Shown: piece after piece, positions 1-8,391 of the stretch
How positions within the stretch are numbered: the first letter of the stretch is position 1
Layout of the letters: each line of letters begins with the position of its first letter
NCBI RefSeq assembly: GCF_020091585.1
Contig: NZ_CP083582.1
Coordinates: 3,100,001-3,164,000 of the forward strand
Source: Kovacikia minuta CCNUW1
GTDB taxonomy: Bacteria; Cyanobacteriota; Cyanobacteriia; Leptolyngbyales; Leptolyngbyaceae
Length of the DNA: 64,000 bases
Reading direction: 5' to 3'
The notes under the pieces: model-generated
What the model saw: only the letters and a program-made list of their open reading frames with translations
Database searches by the model: none
What the model was told of the DNA's origin: nothing
Translations under genes and position numbers: made by a program

Positions 1-218
1 GCAGGGATGTTTTCGGTCATCGCAAAGGTTTTCGCCCGTATGCTAGATCCCTACAAATTACTGGTTTTATTTTGCTCTCGTTCCTAAACCTGGGGGCATG
101 AATCCTACCTTTCGATTCGATCAAAATTTGCCCTCTAAAAAATCCGCTCAATTCTGCGCTTCACACCACTCAAGCTACGGTAGAATTAATCGCCCTGCCT
201 GAGAGATGCCATTCATCC

Positions 219-1157
219 ATGCTTGAATCAGCCGACTTTCAAACACTTTTTTCCCAGCTACAGTCTCGCTATCCCTCCGCTAGTTTGACTTCCGATCTGG
301 TTCAAATCCATGCAGGACACTACGTTGTGCGAGCTGTGGTTCAGGTCGGCGGAGTGGTGTTGGCAACCAGTCTGTCAGCAGGGGCAACCGTAGAACTGGC
401 AGAGGATCAGGCAAGGCTGCGCGTCCTCAAAATGTTGGGAATTGTGCCTGCCTCCTCAGGACAGGGGATTCATCCACCTGAGAACGGTACCCGATCGGAG
501 CGATCGCCCTATTTCTTGGATGCTAAAAACCCATCATCCGGGTCTTTAAACTCAAATAGCTTTGAGTCTGCCCTGCCCAATTCTTTACCCGATCTCAATT
601 CAATTTTTCAGCCTGTAACCGAATCCTCGCGCTCCTTTGAAACCCAGGGGATTTCAGAAACTCTGGCTTCTGGAACATCACTCTTGACAGAGTTAGAAGG
701 TTTAGAGCGGAAATCTGATCATGAGGATGAATTGCCCCTCAACAGCGTCCCAACGTTTGACGCAACTGATCCATTAACGTCAAACAGTTTGTTGTCGCCT
801 GAGGTTGCGATGCTGGAAGCCATAGAACTAACCGATGATCCCCCTGCCCCCCCTCCCCCTGCCCGTTCTTCTAAGCCGCGAAAAAATTCGACCGCCCAAG
901 TATCCCCTACCCCAGATACTCCCCCCCCGGCGCTGAATGAACCACTGGATTTGACCCCCTTGTTTCTGCAAATCGAGGATGAAATGGAACGCATCGGTTG
1001 GACAAAGGAACAGGGGCGCAATCATCTCAAAAAAGCCTACAACAAGCGATCGCGCCAGCAACTGACCGATGAAGAACTGATGGACTTTCTGGCATACCTG
1101 AAAACCCAATTTCCAGTAGTGGATGAAAAGGATAACGAGGTTGAAGTCGGGCAATAG
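219..1157 (+). CDS. Protein of unknown function, two domains joined by a disordered linker
   Basis: No family recognised. The 312-residue protein has no signal peptide or membrane segment and should be cytosolic. Residues 1-75 form a compact block, short strands followed by a helix ending LRVLKMLGI. Residues about 80-245 are low in complexity, rich in Ser, Pro, Asn and Leu, with a proline run PPAPPPPA near residue 210. From about residue 248 a helical domain begins (IEDEMERIGWTKEQGRNHL) with regularly spaced charged and hydrophobic residues, which suggests a small interaction module. The block-linker-block layout suggests a tethering or nucleic-acid-associated role, but this is only inference. 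It stands alone and faces away from the window start; the next solid gene, at 1685-3259, is convergent. Confidence 0.75.
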   Translation: MLESADFQTLFSQLQSRYPSASLTSDLVQIHAGHYVVRAVVQVGGVVLATSLSAGATVELAEDQARLRVLKMLGIVPASSGQGIHPPENGTRSERSPYFLDAKNPSSGSLNSNSFESALPNSLPDLNSIFQPVTESSRSFETQGISETLASGTSLLTELEGLERKSDHEDELPLNSVPTFDATDPLTSNSLLSPEVAMLEAIELTDDPPAPPPPARSSKPRKNSTAQVSPTPDTPPPALNEPLDLTPLFLQIEDEMERIGWTKEQGRNHLKKAYNKRSRQQLTDEELMDFLAYLKTQFPVVDEKDNEVEVGQ

Positions 1158-1684
1158 AGAAAGGGGATTTAACCCAACTCGAAACACTCTAATCTTCTGC
1201 CGCTACTTTCTCGCTTTCCGTGGGAACCCTGAATTTACTAAACCTTCATGGGGGCTTAACCACAGTCCAACATTGAATGTTTAGGATTGTGGATGCACTG
1301 ATCCCCTAATAGATAACAGGTGTTGAGTGTTAGGGAATCATGGCTGGTAGCAAAGGGGGCTAATCCTCCGGTACTAACCCAGTTTAAGGTGCAGACACCT
1401 GAATCCCTGGTCCCATTGAGATTCCTGAATTGCATCAGTATAATGCGATTCTTGCATTCCTTAATTTGATCTACGTCTCAGGGGATAAGCCTGATTGGCA
1501 AGGTCTATTGCAAAGTAATAAATGGCTTAACGAGAGTACAACGATGAAAACAAAACCCGGAAAGGACCAAAATCAATCAATTGAATCGATCGGTAATAAT
1601 ACTCAAGAATTCAATTTTGAGCTGTCGGGCAAAACAGGTTAGACCTCTTTTGCTTGCTTCACTGAATAAGCGCGGTAGTCATTA
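1158..1684. other. Gene-free stretch with a possible small structured RNA
   Basis: No convincing protein gene. CAGGTGT at 1317-1323 can pair with ACACCTG at 1395-1401, and AGGGA near 1332 can pair with TCCCT near 1404; the two helices interlock as in an H-type pseudoknot. A small hairpin GGGGG-CTAAT-CCTCC lies between them near 1355-1369. A 32-codon reading frame at 1544-1642 (starting MKTKPGKDQNQ) follows, is hydrophilic and has no recognisable motif. Neither is assigned a function. Confidence 0.25.
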
Positions 1685-3259
1685 TTAATTTACTCTCACT
1701 AGGCGAATTTCAGTTCGCTGATTGCGGGAACTGCCAGGTTGAATACCAGGGAGAGGTTGGCTAAACCCCTTGCCTTCAGCAATAATGTTGTGTCGAATGC
1801 CCCTAGTACGCAGATAGTCCACAACAACCTGTGCCCGCTGCTGGCTTAAGCTCTGGTTGAAACTGGCAGAACCCGTTCGAGATGTATGTCCAATGACGCG
1901 AACGGCAACAGTTTGGGTATTAAATTCGTTAATTTCTTGCACCAGTTGAGCCAGGGTTTGAGTGCCATCAGAGGTCAGATCAGCGGAACCAACCCCAAAG
2001 CTGACTTCACCCTGCACCTGCAAGTTACCAATATCAGGAGCTGCTTTAACCTGGCTCACATTCAGTTTTTGAGTCGGGGCGATCGCTCTACCCTTACCCG
2101 ATAACCGATTGGCTAAGGAGGGGTTATCTGCCCTCACCAGATCGATCAGGGTTTGGGTATTACTGGCAGCTTTGGTAATAAATTGGCTGGTAAATAGCTT
2201 CTCTGGCTGGGGCGGAACCTGGTTCAAGCGTCCAGTAAGCGTCAGCACTGCGGCTGTGGAGTTAATTCGTTTCGTCAAAATTCCTTTGGTTAGCCATTCT
2301 TTTGCTTCAGTTGCCGTAAAAAATTCAATTCCCTGCAACACTGCTGCGGCATCCATTGCAGACAACTTGCCATCCTCAGCAATTTGGGTTTGAAGCTGAG
2401 AAGCATCCCGAACGTTAGTATCAATCCGGCGGTAGTAAGCTTCCAAAAACTCCGATACCTTTTGTGGTTGCGATTGCAGCAAGCGATCGGAGGCTACAAG
2501 CACATCTACAATCGCCTCCGGCGCATCTTTACTGGACAGCACGACCGTGTATCCCCGTTGTCGTGCCTGAGTGACAAATGGTTCCCACAGGACCGCGATC
2601 GCCGTATTCTTGGTCGGATCTTGCAACAACTTCCAGGCTTCAGAAGCATCTCCCACTTTGGCAATTTGAAAATTCTGGAGTTGAAATGCCTCAAATTTGG
2701 TATCCAAAACCAAAGCCAGGTACTCACTCGGCGTATCTCCAGCAAACGCCATCCCAAGCGTCTGCCCCTGCGATCGGGCGCGAGCGACTAATTGGTTAAG
2801 ATCAAGCAGGGACTTGAGATTAGGGTATTTTTTCGTATTTAGAACCACGGCATCTGCCCCGACGGTTCGGTCAATTAATGCCACAATTTTTCCCTGGGGC
2901 TTTTGCTTAAGAAACTGATCCAGTGTTGTTACCAGCAGATCGGCTTGTCCCTGGTTCATCCGCTCCGCCCGTTTCGCCTGGTCAAATTCATCCTCGTAGC
3001 GCAAACTCACCCCAGTTTCCTTCAATGCCTGTTGAAAGGCCGCACTACGGAAGGTGCTATAACCGCTAAAAGTATCCCCCAGGACGGTCATCTGAGTCTG
3101 CTGCTGAGGGTCGGATGAGTTTGCACCTGGTGCAGATTGCCCGATTAGCCCGGGAACGAGACCAGGAGAGACCTTACTCAGAAGCCAAAGCCCTCCAACA
3201 CTCAAAATTGCAGTGGTAATAAATGCCAGAATTAAAGCTGGCTCTGTCCGTTTCATCAT
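1685..3259 (-). CDS. Membrane-anchored periplasmic substrate-binding domain fused to an OmpA-like peptidoglycan-binding domain
   Basis: A 524-residue protein. An N-terminal hydrophobic helix at about residues 7-30 acts as signal or anchor. Residues about 50-370 resemble an ABC-type NMT1/TauA-like solute-binding fold: an opening strand MTVLGDTFSGY, a cue-like DLLVTTLDQFL segment and an IAVLWEPFV hinge region. The last ~110 residues are an OmpA-family domain, with VSFGVGSADLTSDG, VRVIGHTSRTGSASFNQ and the closing NQRTEIRLVRVN. OmpA domains bind peptidoglycan, so the binding domain would be held at the cell wall instead of serving a diffusing transporter. No permease or ATPase gene is adjacent, which argues for a sensor or scaffold role (inference). 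ATG codons at 3259 and 3256 are both possible starts. The pentapeptide-repeat gene lies upstream on the same strand, about 35 bases away. Confidence 0.8.
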   Translation of the reverse strand: MMKRTEPALILAFITTAILSVGGLWLLSKVSPGLVPGLIGQSAPGANSSDPQQQTQMTVLGDTFSGYSTFRSAAFQQALKETGVSLRYEDEFDQAKRAERMNQGQADLLVTTLDQFLKQKPQGKIVALIDRTVGADAVVLNTKKYPNLKSLLDLNQLVARARSQGQTLGMAFAGDTPSEYLALVLDTKFEAFQLQNFQIAKVGDASEAWKLLQDPTKNTAIAVLWEPFVTQARQRGYTVVLSSKDAPEAIVDVLVASDRLLQSQPQKVSEFLEAYYRRIDTNVRDASQLQTQIAEDGKLSAMDAAAVLQGIEFFTATEAKEWLTKGILTKRINSTAAVLTLTGRLNQVPPQPEKLFTSQFITKAASNTQTLIDLVRADNPSLANRLSGKGRAIAPTQKLNVSQVKAAPDIGNLQVQGEVSFGVGSADLTSDGTQTLAQLVQEINEFNTQTVAVRVIGHTSRTGSASFNQSLSQQRAQVVVDYLRTRGIRHNIIAEGKGFSQPLPGIQPGSSRNQRTEIRLVRVN

Positions 3260-3293
3260 TAGAATTACTTAAAGCAGTATTATCTTCGCGCCT

Positions 3294-4004
3294 TCAGCGA
3301 TCAAAAACTGCGCCCCGTCGCCTCAGGTCATATATTATTTCGCGTGTGAGTCCTTCGTTTCCAGAAAAACGAGTTTTCTCCAGCGTGGCACCCGCCAAAT
3401 TTGTATCACTTAAGTTTGCCCAGCGCAGGTCAGAATAGCTCAGATTGACCCCATAAAGACTGGCACCACTGAGATCAACATGGGTCAAACTGGCACGACG
3501 CAAATCTGAATGGCTCAGGATTGTTGCTCGCAAACTGGCACCGTCTAATCGGACACCCGTTAAAGTGGCTCGACGTACATCGGCGTGATTGAGAATGGCT
3601 TTTTCGAGATTTGCACCCGTTAAATTTGTGCTAAGCAACTTTGCGCTGACTAAATTTGCACCCGTTAAATCGGCTCCAATCATATTGGCGTTATTTAATC
3701 TCGCGCTAATTAAGTTAGCAGCAACCAAATTGGCACTAATTAAATTAGCTGCTTCTAGATCCGCATTGACCAGATTTGCATTTCTCAGATTCGTTCCGAT
3801 CAGGTTGGCTCCTGCCAGTTGAGCAGACCGCAGATCTAAGCCACTCAGGTTAGCCGTCGAGAAGTCCTGAACTGGATCAAGACCTGCTATTTTTGCTAGT
3901 TCAAAGAAGTCATCCGATGTAGCCTCTGCAACAAGCTGGATCAGCTCTCGAAGTCTCTGAAGAGATTTTTCGCTATCCATTTTGTAAGACTGTCCAGCAA
4001 ACAT
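3294..4004 (-). CDS. Pentapeptide-repeat protein
   Basis: About 236 residues. After a short helical leader (MDSEKSLQRLRELIQLVAEAT) the protein is built of A(D/N)LXX pentapeptide repeats: ANLSGLDLRSAQLAGANLIGTNL and onward, roughly 30 tandem units. These fold as a right-handed quadrilateral beta helix. The family is abundant in cyanobacteria and usually acts as a rigid scaffold; no enzymatic residues are expected or seen. The start at 4004 (MFAGQ) is chosen because GGAAG lies 8 bases upstream; ATGs at 4031 and 3980 are alternatives, the latter being where the conserved leader begins. It precedes the substrate-binding/OmpA gene on the same strand, so the two may be co-transcribed. Confidence 0.88.
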   Translation of the reverse strand: MFAGQSYKMDSEKSLQRLRELIQLVAEATSDDFFELAKIAGLDPVQDFSTANLSGLDLRSAQLAGANLIGTNLRNANLVNADLEAANLISANLVAANLISARLNNANMIGADLTGANLVSAKLLSTNLTGANLEKAILNHADVRRATLTGVRLDGASLRATILSHSDLRRASLTHVDLSGASLYGVNLSYSDLRWANLSDTNLAGATLEKTRFSGNEGLTREIIYDLRRRGAVFDR

Positions 4005-4263
4005 GGGGCTTTCTTCCAGGGCGCAACACACAGCTAGAACTACAGCAACGCTCTTGCCTGTTTCGCAAGCCTTGGGAATTAGTAACGAAAAAATGCTGAG
4101 GAAATTCCTCAGCCCAGGAGTTACCTTTCCTAAAGGATAGACAACTCTAATTCTATTGTAGACAACTCAATAGAGCGGTGTAATTTCAAGAATAGGTACA
4201 ATACAACTACAGCCCCACATAGAAGGACTTTGTAGCGTTTAATAATAAAAAAAAGCTATGGAG

Positions 4264-4491
4264 TTAGGCAACATCCAGCTTGGCGTTAGCCAACCAGAGG
4301 GTAATTAGCCGTTCAATTACCGCTCTCTTTGCGGGACTGACGCCTTCTGGAATCAGACTTTCTATAAAAGAATCAGCCCCCTGAGCTTCTGCCAGAACCG
4401 AATTATGCTTGACTGGTTTATGCGGATAAACCTCAGAACGATTCAGCAACCGGGTCAAGTTTTCAACGTGGAGGGGTTCTGGTTGAAGCAT
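4264..4491 (-). CDS. Small conserved-looking protein of unknown function
   Basis: 75 residues, soluble, no signal peptide. A polar N-terminal half (HVENLTRLLNRSEVY) is followed by a helical C-terminal half, IPEGVSPAKRAVIERL and LITLWLANAKLDVA, that looks amphipathic. The composition and a defined helical tail look like a real coding sequence, but I do not recognise a family. It is separated by over 250 bases from its neighbours on both sides, so it is probably monocistronic. Confidence 0.55.
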   Translation of the reverse strand: MLQPEPLHVENLTRLLNRSEVYPHKPVKHNSVLAEAQGADSFIESLIPEGVSPAKRAVIERLITLWLANAKLDVA

Positions 4492-5056
4492 GATAAAGCG
4501 CGACTAAATTTTCAAAATGTACGGTGAACGCTAAAGGGTAGAAGCATAGGAGCTGGTGGACTAGAGGCTTTCAGGAACGATTTAAGCCGGAGGATTGATT
4601 CAAGGAGCACGATCGAGGTCATTATCCTTTATGAAGTATCAACTCTACGCTCGGAATCGTCAAGCCTTAATATGACAACATAGGACTGACCAGGAATTCC
4701 CCAAAGGTTCTGAAATCAGAGTACCTTTTGTAGAATTATCTTACTAGGGGTTAAATATAGCCTACCCTAAACCAGTTCGAACATAACACTCACGTCAAAT
4801 CCTGGAAAACCTCTTATACCGAATCTTTATATAAGTAAGTTTAAAGGTTTGGTGGTTTGGGTGATTGTCCTAACTGCTTGCAGGGCAAAGCTCAAGTCCA
4901 GCTATTGTCGAGTCCAGCAGGTTATCCTTGATGGGCACAGTTCCTTAAGTACACGTTTAAAGCCTTGGCTTAATTCCATCTTAGCAAACGGTAATAGTCG
5001 CGGTATAATCGTGTTCTGGCTCTGTAATTGAGGCTATTACTGATTCTCAGGCTTCT
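4492..5056. other. Gene-free stretch upstream of tRNA-Gly
   Basis: About 565 bases, AT-richer than the neighbouring genes. The only longer open frame (4849-5031) has no recognisable motif and poor composition, and is not called. The last part must hold the promoter of the tRNA at 5057. No repeat cassette was seen. Confidence 0.4.
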
Positions 5057-5128
5057 GCGGGTATAGTTCAGTGGTAGAACGTCAGCTTCCCAAGCTGAAT
5101 GTCGTCGGTTCGAGTCCGATTACCCGCT
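5057..5128 (+). tRNA. tRNA-Gly (anticodon CCC)
   Basis: A 72-base cloverleaf. Acceptor arm GCGGGTA pairs with TACCCGC at 5121-5127; discriminator is T, as usual for glycine. The anticodon stem TCAGC/GCTGA holds the loop TTCCCAA, so the anticodon is CCC. The T arm carries GGTTCGAGTCC. CCA is not encoded. An integrase remnant begins 170 bases downstream, which suggests that this tRNA once served as an integration site. Confidence 0.95.
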
Positions 5129-5297
5129 TTCAAGTTCAAACCCTTTCTGAAAGTCTAATTCAAGGATTTGCCAAGTGTGTGACTAGGGGTTTTGGATAGT
5201 ACATGTATTTCAAATTGCCAGCAAAGTTTGGGTCATTTCAGAGCAGTTTGGGTGTAGTTTGGGCGTAACGAACAGATGTACCTAGCTCATCACACCC

Positions 5298-5387
5298 ATG
5301 CACACAAAAACGCCAACTGGTAAGGCTCTCAAAGGAACTGTTCAAGTAATTTCCTCTAACGGTCGTCTGCAATTACGGTTCCGATGA
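5298..5387 (+). pseudogene. N-terminal remnant of a tyrosine site-specific integrase
   Basis: An ATG is followed by 29 codons starting MHTKTPTGKALKGTVQ and continuing VISSNGRLQLRFR, then TGA. This resembles the opening of cyanobacterial phage-type tyrosine integrases, whose arm-binding domain begins with such a stretch followed by a G-K-R-Y-like strand. Nothing of the catalytic core (R-H-R-Y) follows; after 5387 the sequence is non-coding. The position, 170 bases 3' of tRNA-Gly, is where an integrated element's integrase commonly sits. The family match is from memory of the motif and not from a search. Confidence 0.45.
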
Positions 5388-5545
5388 ACCCGAAGTTGTG
5401 AAAATACAGCACGTAGGTTCGCCGATCGTTCAATCAGGAAGGGCTAAGGCCTTCTTCCGCCAGCACGACTAGGAACAGGGAATACCATGATTTCTCGCCA
5501 GATATTTGCCGTTGGATATTACGGAATCAATGGTGGTTAGCTGAA

Positions 5546-5601
5546 ATCTTGCATCATTCCAACAAACCCTGGGAAACCGGGTTTCTGATGCTGTGCAAGA
5601 T
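5546..5601. repeat. Short palindromic dispersed repeat (ATCTTGCA-ended)
   Basis: The 56-base unit begins ATCTTGCATCA and ends TGCAAGAT, with GAAACCGGGTTTCT in the middle. The same ends and core occur in the longer copy at 49890-49999. It has no coding capacity and lies in the roughly 700-base gene-free stretch between tRNA-Gly and the lipoprotein gene, which otherwise holds only the integrase remnant. Confidence 0.7.
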
Positions 5602-5845
5602 GTTGGTTAGCTTTAATATGTTTCTTGTCCTGGGAAACAGCAAATCGGAGGTCGCTCCGGTATCTGCCCCCGATTGACACCTGACGCCTGCTATAGCAGT
5701 CCTGAATCATTTGTGGAAAAGGAGAGTTGTGAAAGTCTTTATTAATTTTAATTGAGTGGTTTGGCTGTTTATCCCATGCATCTATTCTGATAGACCAAAC
5801 AATGGTTTGAGTCTTACCTGATTAATTGCCAAAGGAGTGAATCTG

Positions 5846-6736
5846 ATGATGAAAACCAAATTCTTTCTCCTGTTCATTTTGCTTTCAGTTCTAACAAGTT
5901 GCGTTGCTACAACGTCTCCTTCCGCCTCAAACCAGGCTGCATCAACTTGCCCCCCTCCTGCGCAACAAAATCAGATCGGTACACGAACGATCGCGCCAAC
6001 CAACCTCAAGGTAGGAAAGGGTTATAGCACTGCGGTAATTTCCAATGCTCAGAAGTTCCTCATTCCGGTGCCCGCTTTTGGTCAAAGTGGGGAACCTCTG
6101 GTTTACCCGCCGAGTCACGAAAAAGCAGGGCAACCCATCCTGGACTATCAGGGAAAGCCTGTTGGCGATCGGGGATTGGTCTTTTTTAACGGCAAAGATA
6201 AATCCTGGCAGGCAGCACCCGGCGATGGGGAAGCCGTCATCATCATTAATGAAGTCTCTCCACAACAGGCAAAACAGATTGATCAAAAAATCCGATCCTA
6301 CACGCCAGATCCCAATCGATTAACCCTGAAGCAACTGAAAGAAGTGCTTGCTTTTGTCCAGGAAGACCTGAAATTAGATGATATGTATAATTCAAATCGC
6401 CCGTTCATTCGCGAAAATATGACTCCAGCCATTGTGGGAGAAGTCGTAACGGTGAACGGCAAGGAAATTGAAGCCTATGGGTTTAAGAAACGGGATGCCC
6501 GTGACATTAATCAGGCGATTTATATTCCGGGCGAATTTGTCTTTCAAGGTCCTGCCGCAACTCCCCAAAAGTTTGCCAATGGTGGAGTGATTGTGGAACA
6601 GGGTGGCAAAATGCGAGGCGTTCAACCGGATATTTTTGAGCGAACTTACCGATTCAGTAATGGGAAGGCAATTTCGTCTGCTCGTACCGATATAGCAATT
6701 CAATGCGGTTTTTCGCTTAACGCCGTCCCAGATTGA
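5846..6736 (+). CDS. Lipoprotein of unknown function
   Basis: 296 residues. A type II signal peptide is clear: MMKTK, then a hydrophobic stretch FFLLFILLSVL, then lipobox LTSC, so the mature protein starts at that Cys and is lipid-anchored, probably in the outer or plasma membrane. After a Ser/Thr/Pro linker there is one globular region of about 240 residues with motifs KFLIPVPAFGQSGEP and GDRGLVFFNGKDKSWQAAPG that I do not recognise. The ATG at 5846 is chosen over the GTG at 5837 because AAAGGAG lies 8 bases before it. The gene ends 8 bases before the stop of the convergent coiled-coil gene. Confidence 0.8.
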   Translation: MMKTKFFLLFILLSVLTSCVATTSPSASNQAASTCPPPAQQNQIGTRTIAPTNLKVGKGYSTAVISNAQKFLIPVPAFGQSGEPLVYPPSHEKAGQPILDYQGKPVGDRGLVFFNGKDKSWQAAPGDGEAVIIINEVSPQQAKQIDQKIRSYTPDPNRLTLKQLKEVLAFVQEDLKLDDMYNSNRPFIRENMTPAIVGEVVTVNGKEIEAYGFKKRDARDINQAIYIPGEFVFQGPAATPQKFANGGVIVEQGGKMRGVQPDIFERTYRFSNGKAISSARTDIAIQCGFSLNAVPD

Positions 6737-6743
6737 ATAGCTT

Positions 6744-7481
6744 TTATCGCTTATCAAGTAAGTCCTGGATATTCTTAACCCTTGAACTGACACTTCTTAG
6801 CTTCGCTTCTACTCGTGAAACGTAGGGATCTAGTTCCTCGCTAAAACGTGTATAAGCAATTTTCTGTGCAGCATGGAAAGCTTTCGCCTCTACATTGTCT
6901 GCAATTGAAAACCTTCGAGAAGCTTCCAGGGCTTGAGACTTACTCCACTGACACATTTTCTTTAAATCGACTTTAAATTGATTCAGTTCTGAAATGACGT
7001 CCTGAAAAAGATCTGAACTGGATTCAAACCAGGGGAAATCGGCATTCCAATCGTCACCCGCTTCGATTAATTTCGTTTTGAATTCTTCTAGCTCTCGATT
7101 GATTAACTCAACTTCCATCGCTTTCTTTTTAGCTGCTGCCTGCCGGATCTGCTCATTCCGTATCTGCTCCTGCTCTTGATGCTGTCTTATTTGCTCCTGT
7201 TCCTGCCGTAGCCGTATTCGCTCTTGCTCTTGGTATTTGCGCTTCCTCTCCTGGGGTTCCCACATCAACCTGTCTTCATTCCATTGATTCTCTAAAATTC
7301 CTCTTAGTGTTGGATTCCATCCAAGCGTGAATCCCAAGTCATGTACCATCTTTTCTAGTTCATCATTCTCTAGCGTTTCAAACTCCTGCTTCAGTCGCCC
7401 GTAAACCCATCCGTCCTTCCAGGTTCCTAACGCTTTCTCTACTAACAACCTTTCCAGTCGTTCCAGAAATTCTTGCCGCAT
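6744..7481 (-). CDS. Coiled-coil protein of unknown function
   Basis: 245 residues, no membrane segment. Residues 1-80 are a folded helical region (LVEKALGTWKDGWVYGRL). Residues 85-140 are a strongly charged helix with a Gln/Glu/Arg repeat of about 8 residues (EQERIRLRQEQEQIRQHQEQ), typical of a long solvent-exposed coiled coil or single alpha helix. A second helical region follows and carries basic residues at the C terminus. The protein may be structural or scaffold-like. The stop is 8 bases from that of the lipoprotein, so the pair is convergent. No family is recognised. Confidence 0.75.
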   Translation of the reverse strand: MRQEFLERLERLLVEKALGTWKDGWVYGRLKQEFETLENDELEKMVHDLGFTLGWNPTLRGILENQWNEDRLMWEPQERKRKYQEQERIRLRQEQEQIRQHQEQEQIRNEQIRQAAAKKKAMEVELINRELEEFKTKLIEAGDDWNADFPWFESSSDLFQDVISELNQFKVDLKKMCQWSKSQALEASRRFSIADNVEAKAFHAAQKIAYTRFSEELDPYVSRVEAKLRSVSSRVKNIQDLLDKR

Positions 7482-7772
7482 AGACTTTCCTTTGTAGCCT
7501 CAAGGTTTTACCACCTTTGCTACACTCGCGATATCAAAACCGGATCGCGGAAATTGTCTTTATAAGAAATTAATTAATCGCCCATTCGACCGCATAAAGT
7601 AAAAGCGGTTCCCGATCTCTCCACATCTTTTCATTGAAAAAAGTTGTCCAACGAAAACGTGGGCGTGTTGGGAGAGGAGTGGGGATCTCCTCCACTGCCA
7701 ACCTGACAACAGGAATCCAGTCAAATTCAGAGAAGTGACTTCAGCTAAGTTCCAAAACTGTACAACAACCAG

Positions 7773-7846
7773 GGCGAACGAGGGGACTCGAACCCCCGAG
7801 TGGCGGAACCACAATCCGCTGCCTTAACCACTTGGCTACGCTCGCC
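7773..7846 (-). tRNA. tRNA-His (anticodon GTG)
   Basis: The minus strand folds as a cloverleaf of 74 bases, counting the extra G at position -1 that is characteristic of tRNA-His and pairs with discriminator C73. Acceptor GCGAGCG pairs with CGTTCGC; the anticodon stem GCGGA/TCCGC holds loop TTGTGGT, giving anticodon GTG. The T arm is GGGGGTTCGAGTCCCC. CCA is not encoded. Confidence 0.95.
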
Positions 7847-7994
7847 ATTGCGTTTCCAATCATAACATCCGGAGCAAAAGTTGATCTAGGGATTGCTTCT
7901 AGCTGAATGACTGTCCATTGAGCAACCTAAAGCGATTTCAGGTAGCCTATAACGCATACAGGTTTATACCTGGCTCAAGTTGCAGCGAAATTCT

Positions 7995-8391
7995 ATGAAG
8001 ACCTGGAAAATTACCGCGATCGCTGGAGCGCTCTTGCTAGCAGGGCTGGGCGGCGTCATGGCAACCAACAATCCTGACCAGACGGCTTACGAAACGTTTG
8101 CAACTCAGGCCCTGGTGGACTACACAGAACAGAATCTTTGTAAAAAAATCCCGCTTGATTGGGGTAGCCCAATGCAAATCGCTGCTGGCTTCAAACAAGT
8201 CTGAAATTAGAAAATTAATTGCGAATGGCACTTACCGTCAGGACTACGTTTTTTTTAGTATCTACAAGACGGATTTAATCCCTGGTTCCGTGCTGCCTTC
8301 TGTGGTTGCCTCCCTTTTGCCGTCCTATCATTTTGAAACGGTGGGCATATTTCAACAGTTTTTCGTTTACCAGAAAAAAGAGCAGCGTTAA
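7995..8391 (+). pseudogene. DUF4359-family secreted protein, broken by a frameshift
   Basis: DUF4359 is a cyanobacterial family of about 110-130 residues with an N-terminal membrane or signal segment; its function is unknown. The first frame gives MKTWKITAIAGALLLAGLGG, then NPDQTAYETFATQAL and TEQNLC. The second frame, offset by +1, continues CKSLLASNKSEIRKLIANGT and VFFSIYKTDL, ending with LLPSYHFETVG and FQQFFVYQ. Both halves match the family and join near 8180-8200, so one net extra base (or two lost) has broken the gene. ATG 7995 is preferred over TTG 7980. It overlaps the convergent orthocaspase stop by 4 bases. Confidence 0.75.

Noticed and set aside
1430-1642. 70-codon frame after the first gene
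   Set aside because: The upstream half is poorly composed; only the last 32 codons look protein-like and no motif or conservation could be seen.
4849-5031. 60-codon frame before tRNA-Gly
   Set aside because: No motif, unlikely composition, no ribosome binding site; treated as non-coding.
7560-7814. Frame overlapping tRNA-His
   Set aside because: It overlaps the tRNA and lacks protein-like patterns.
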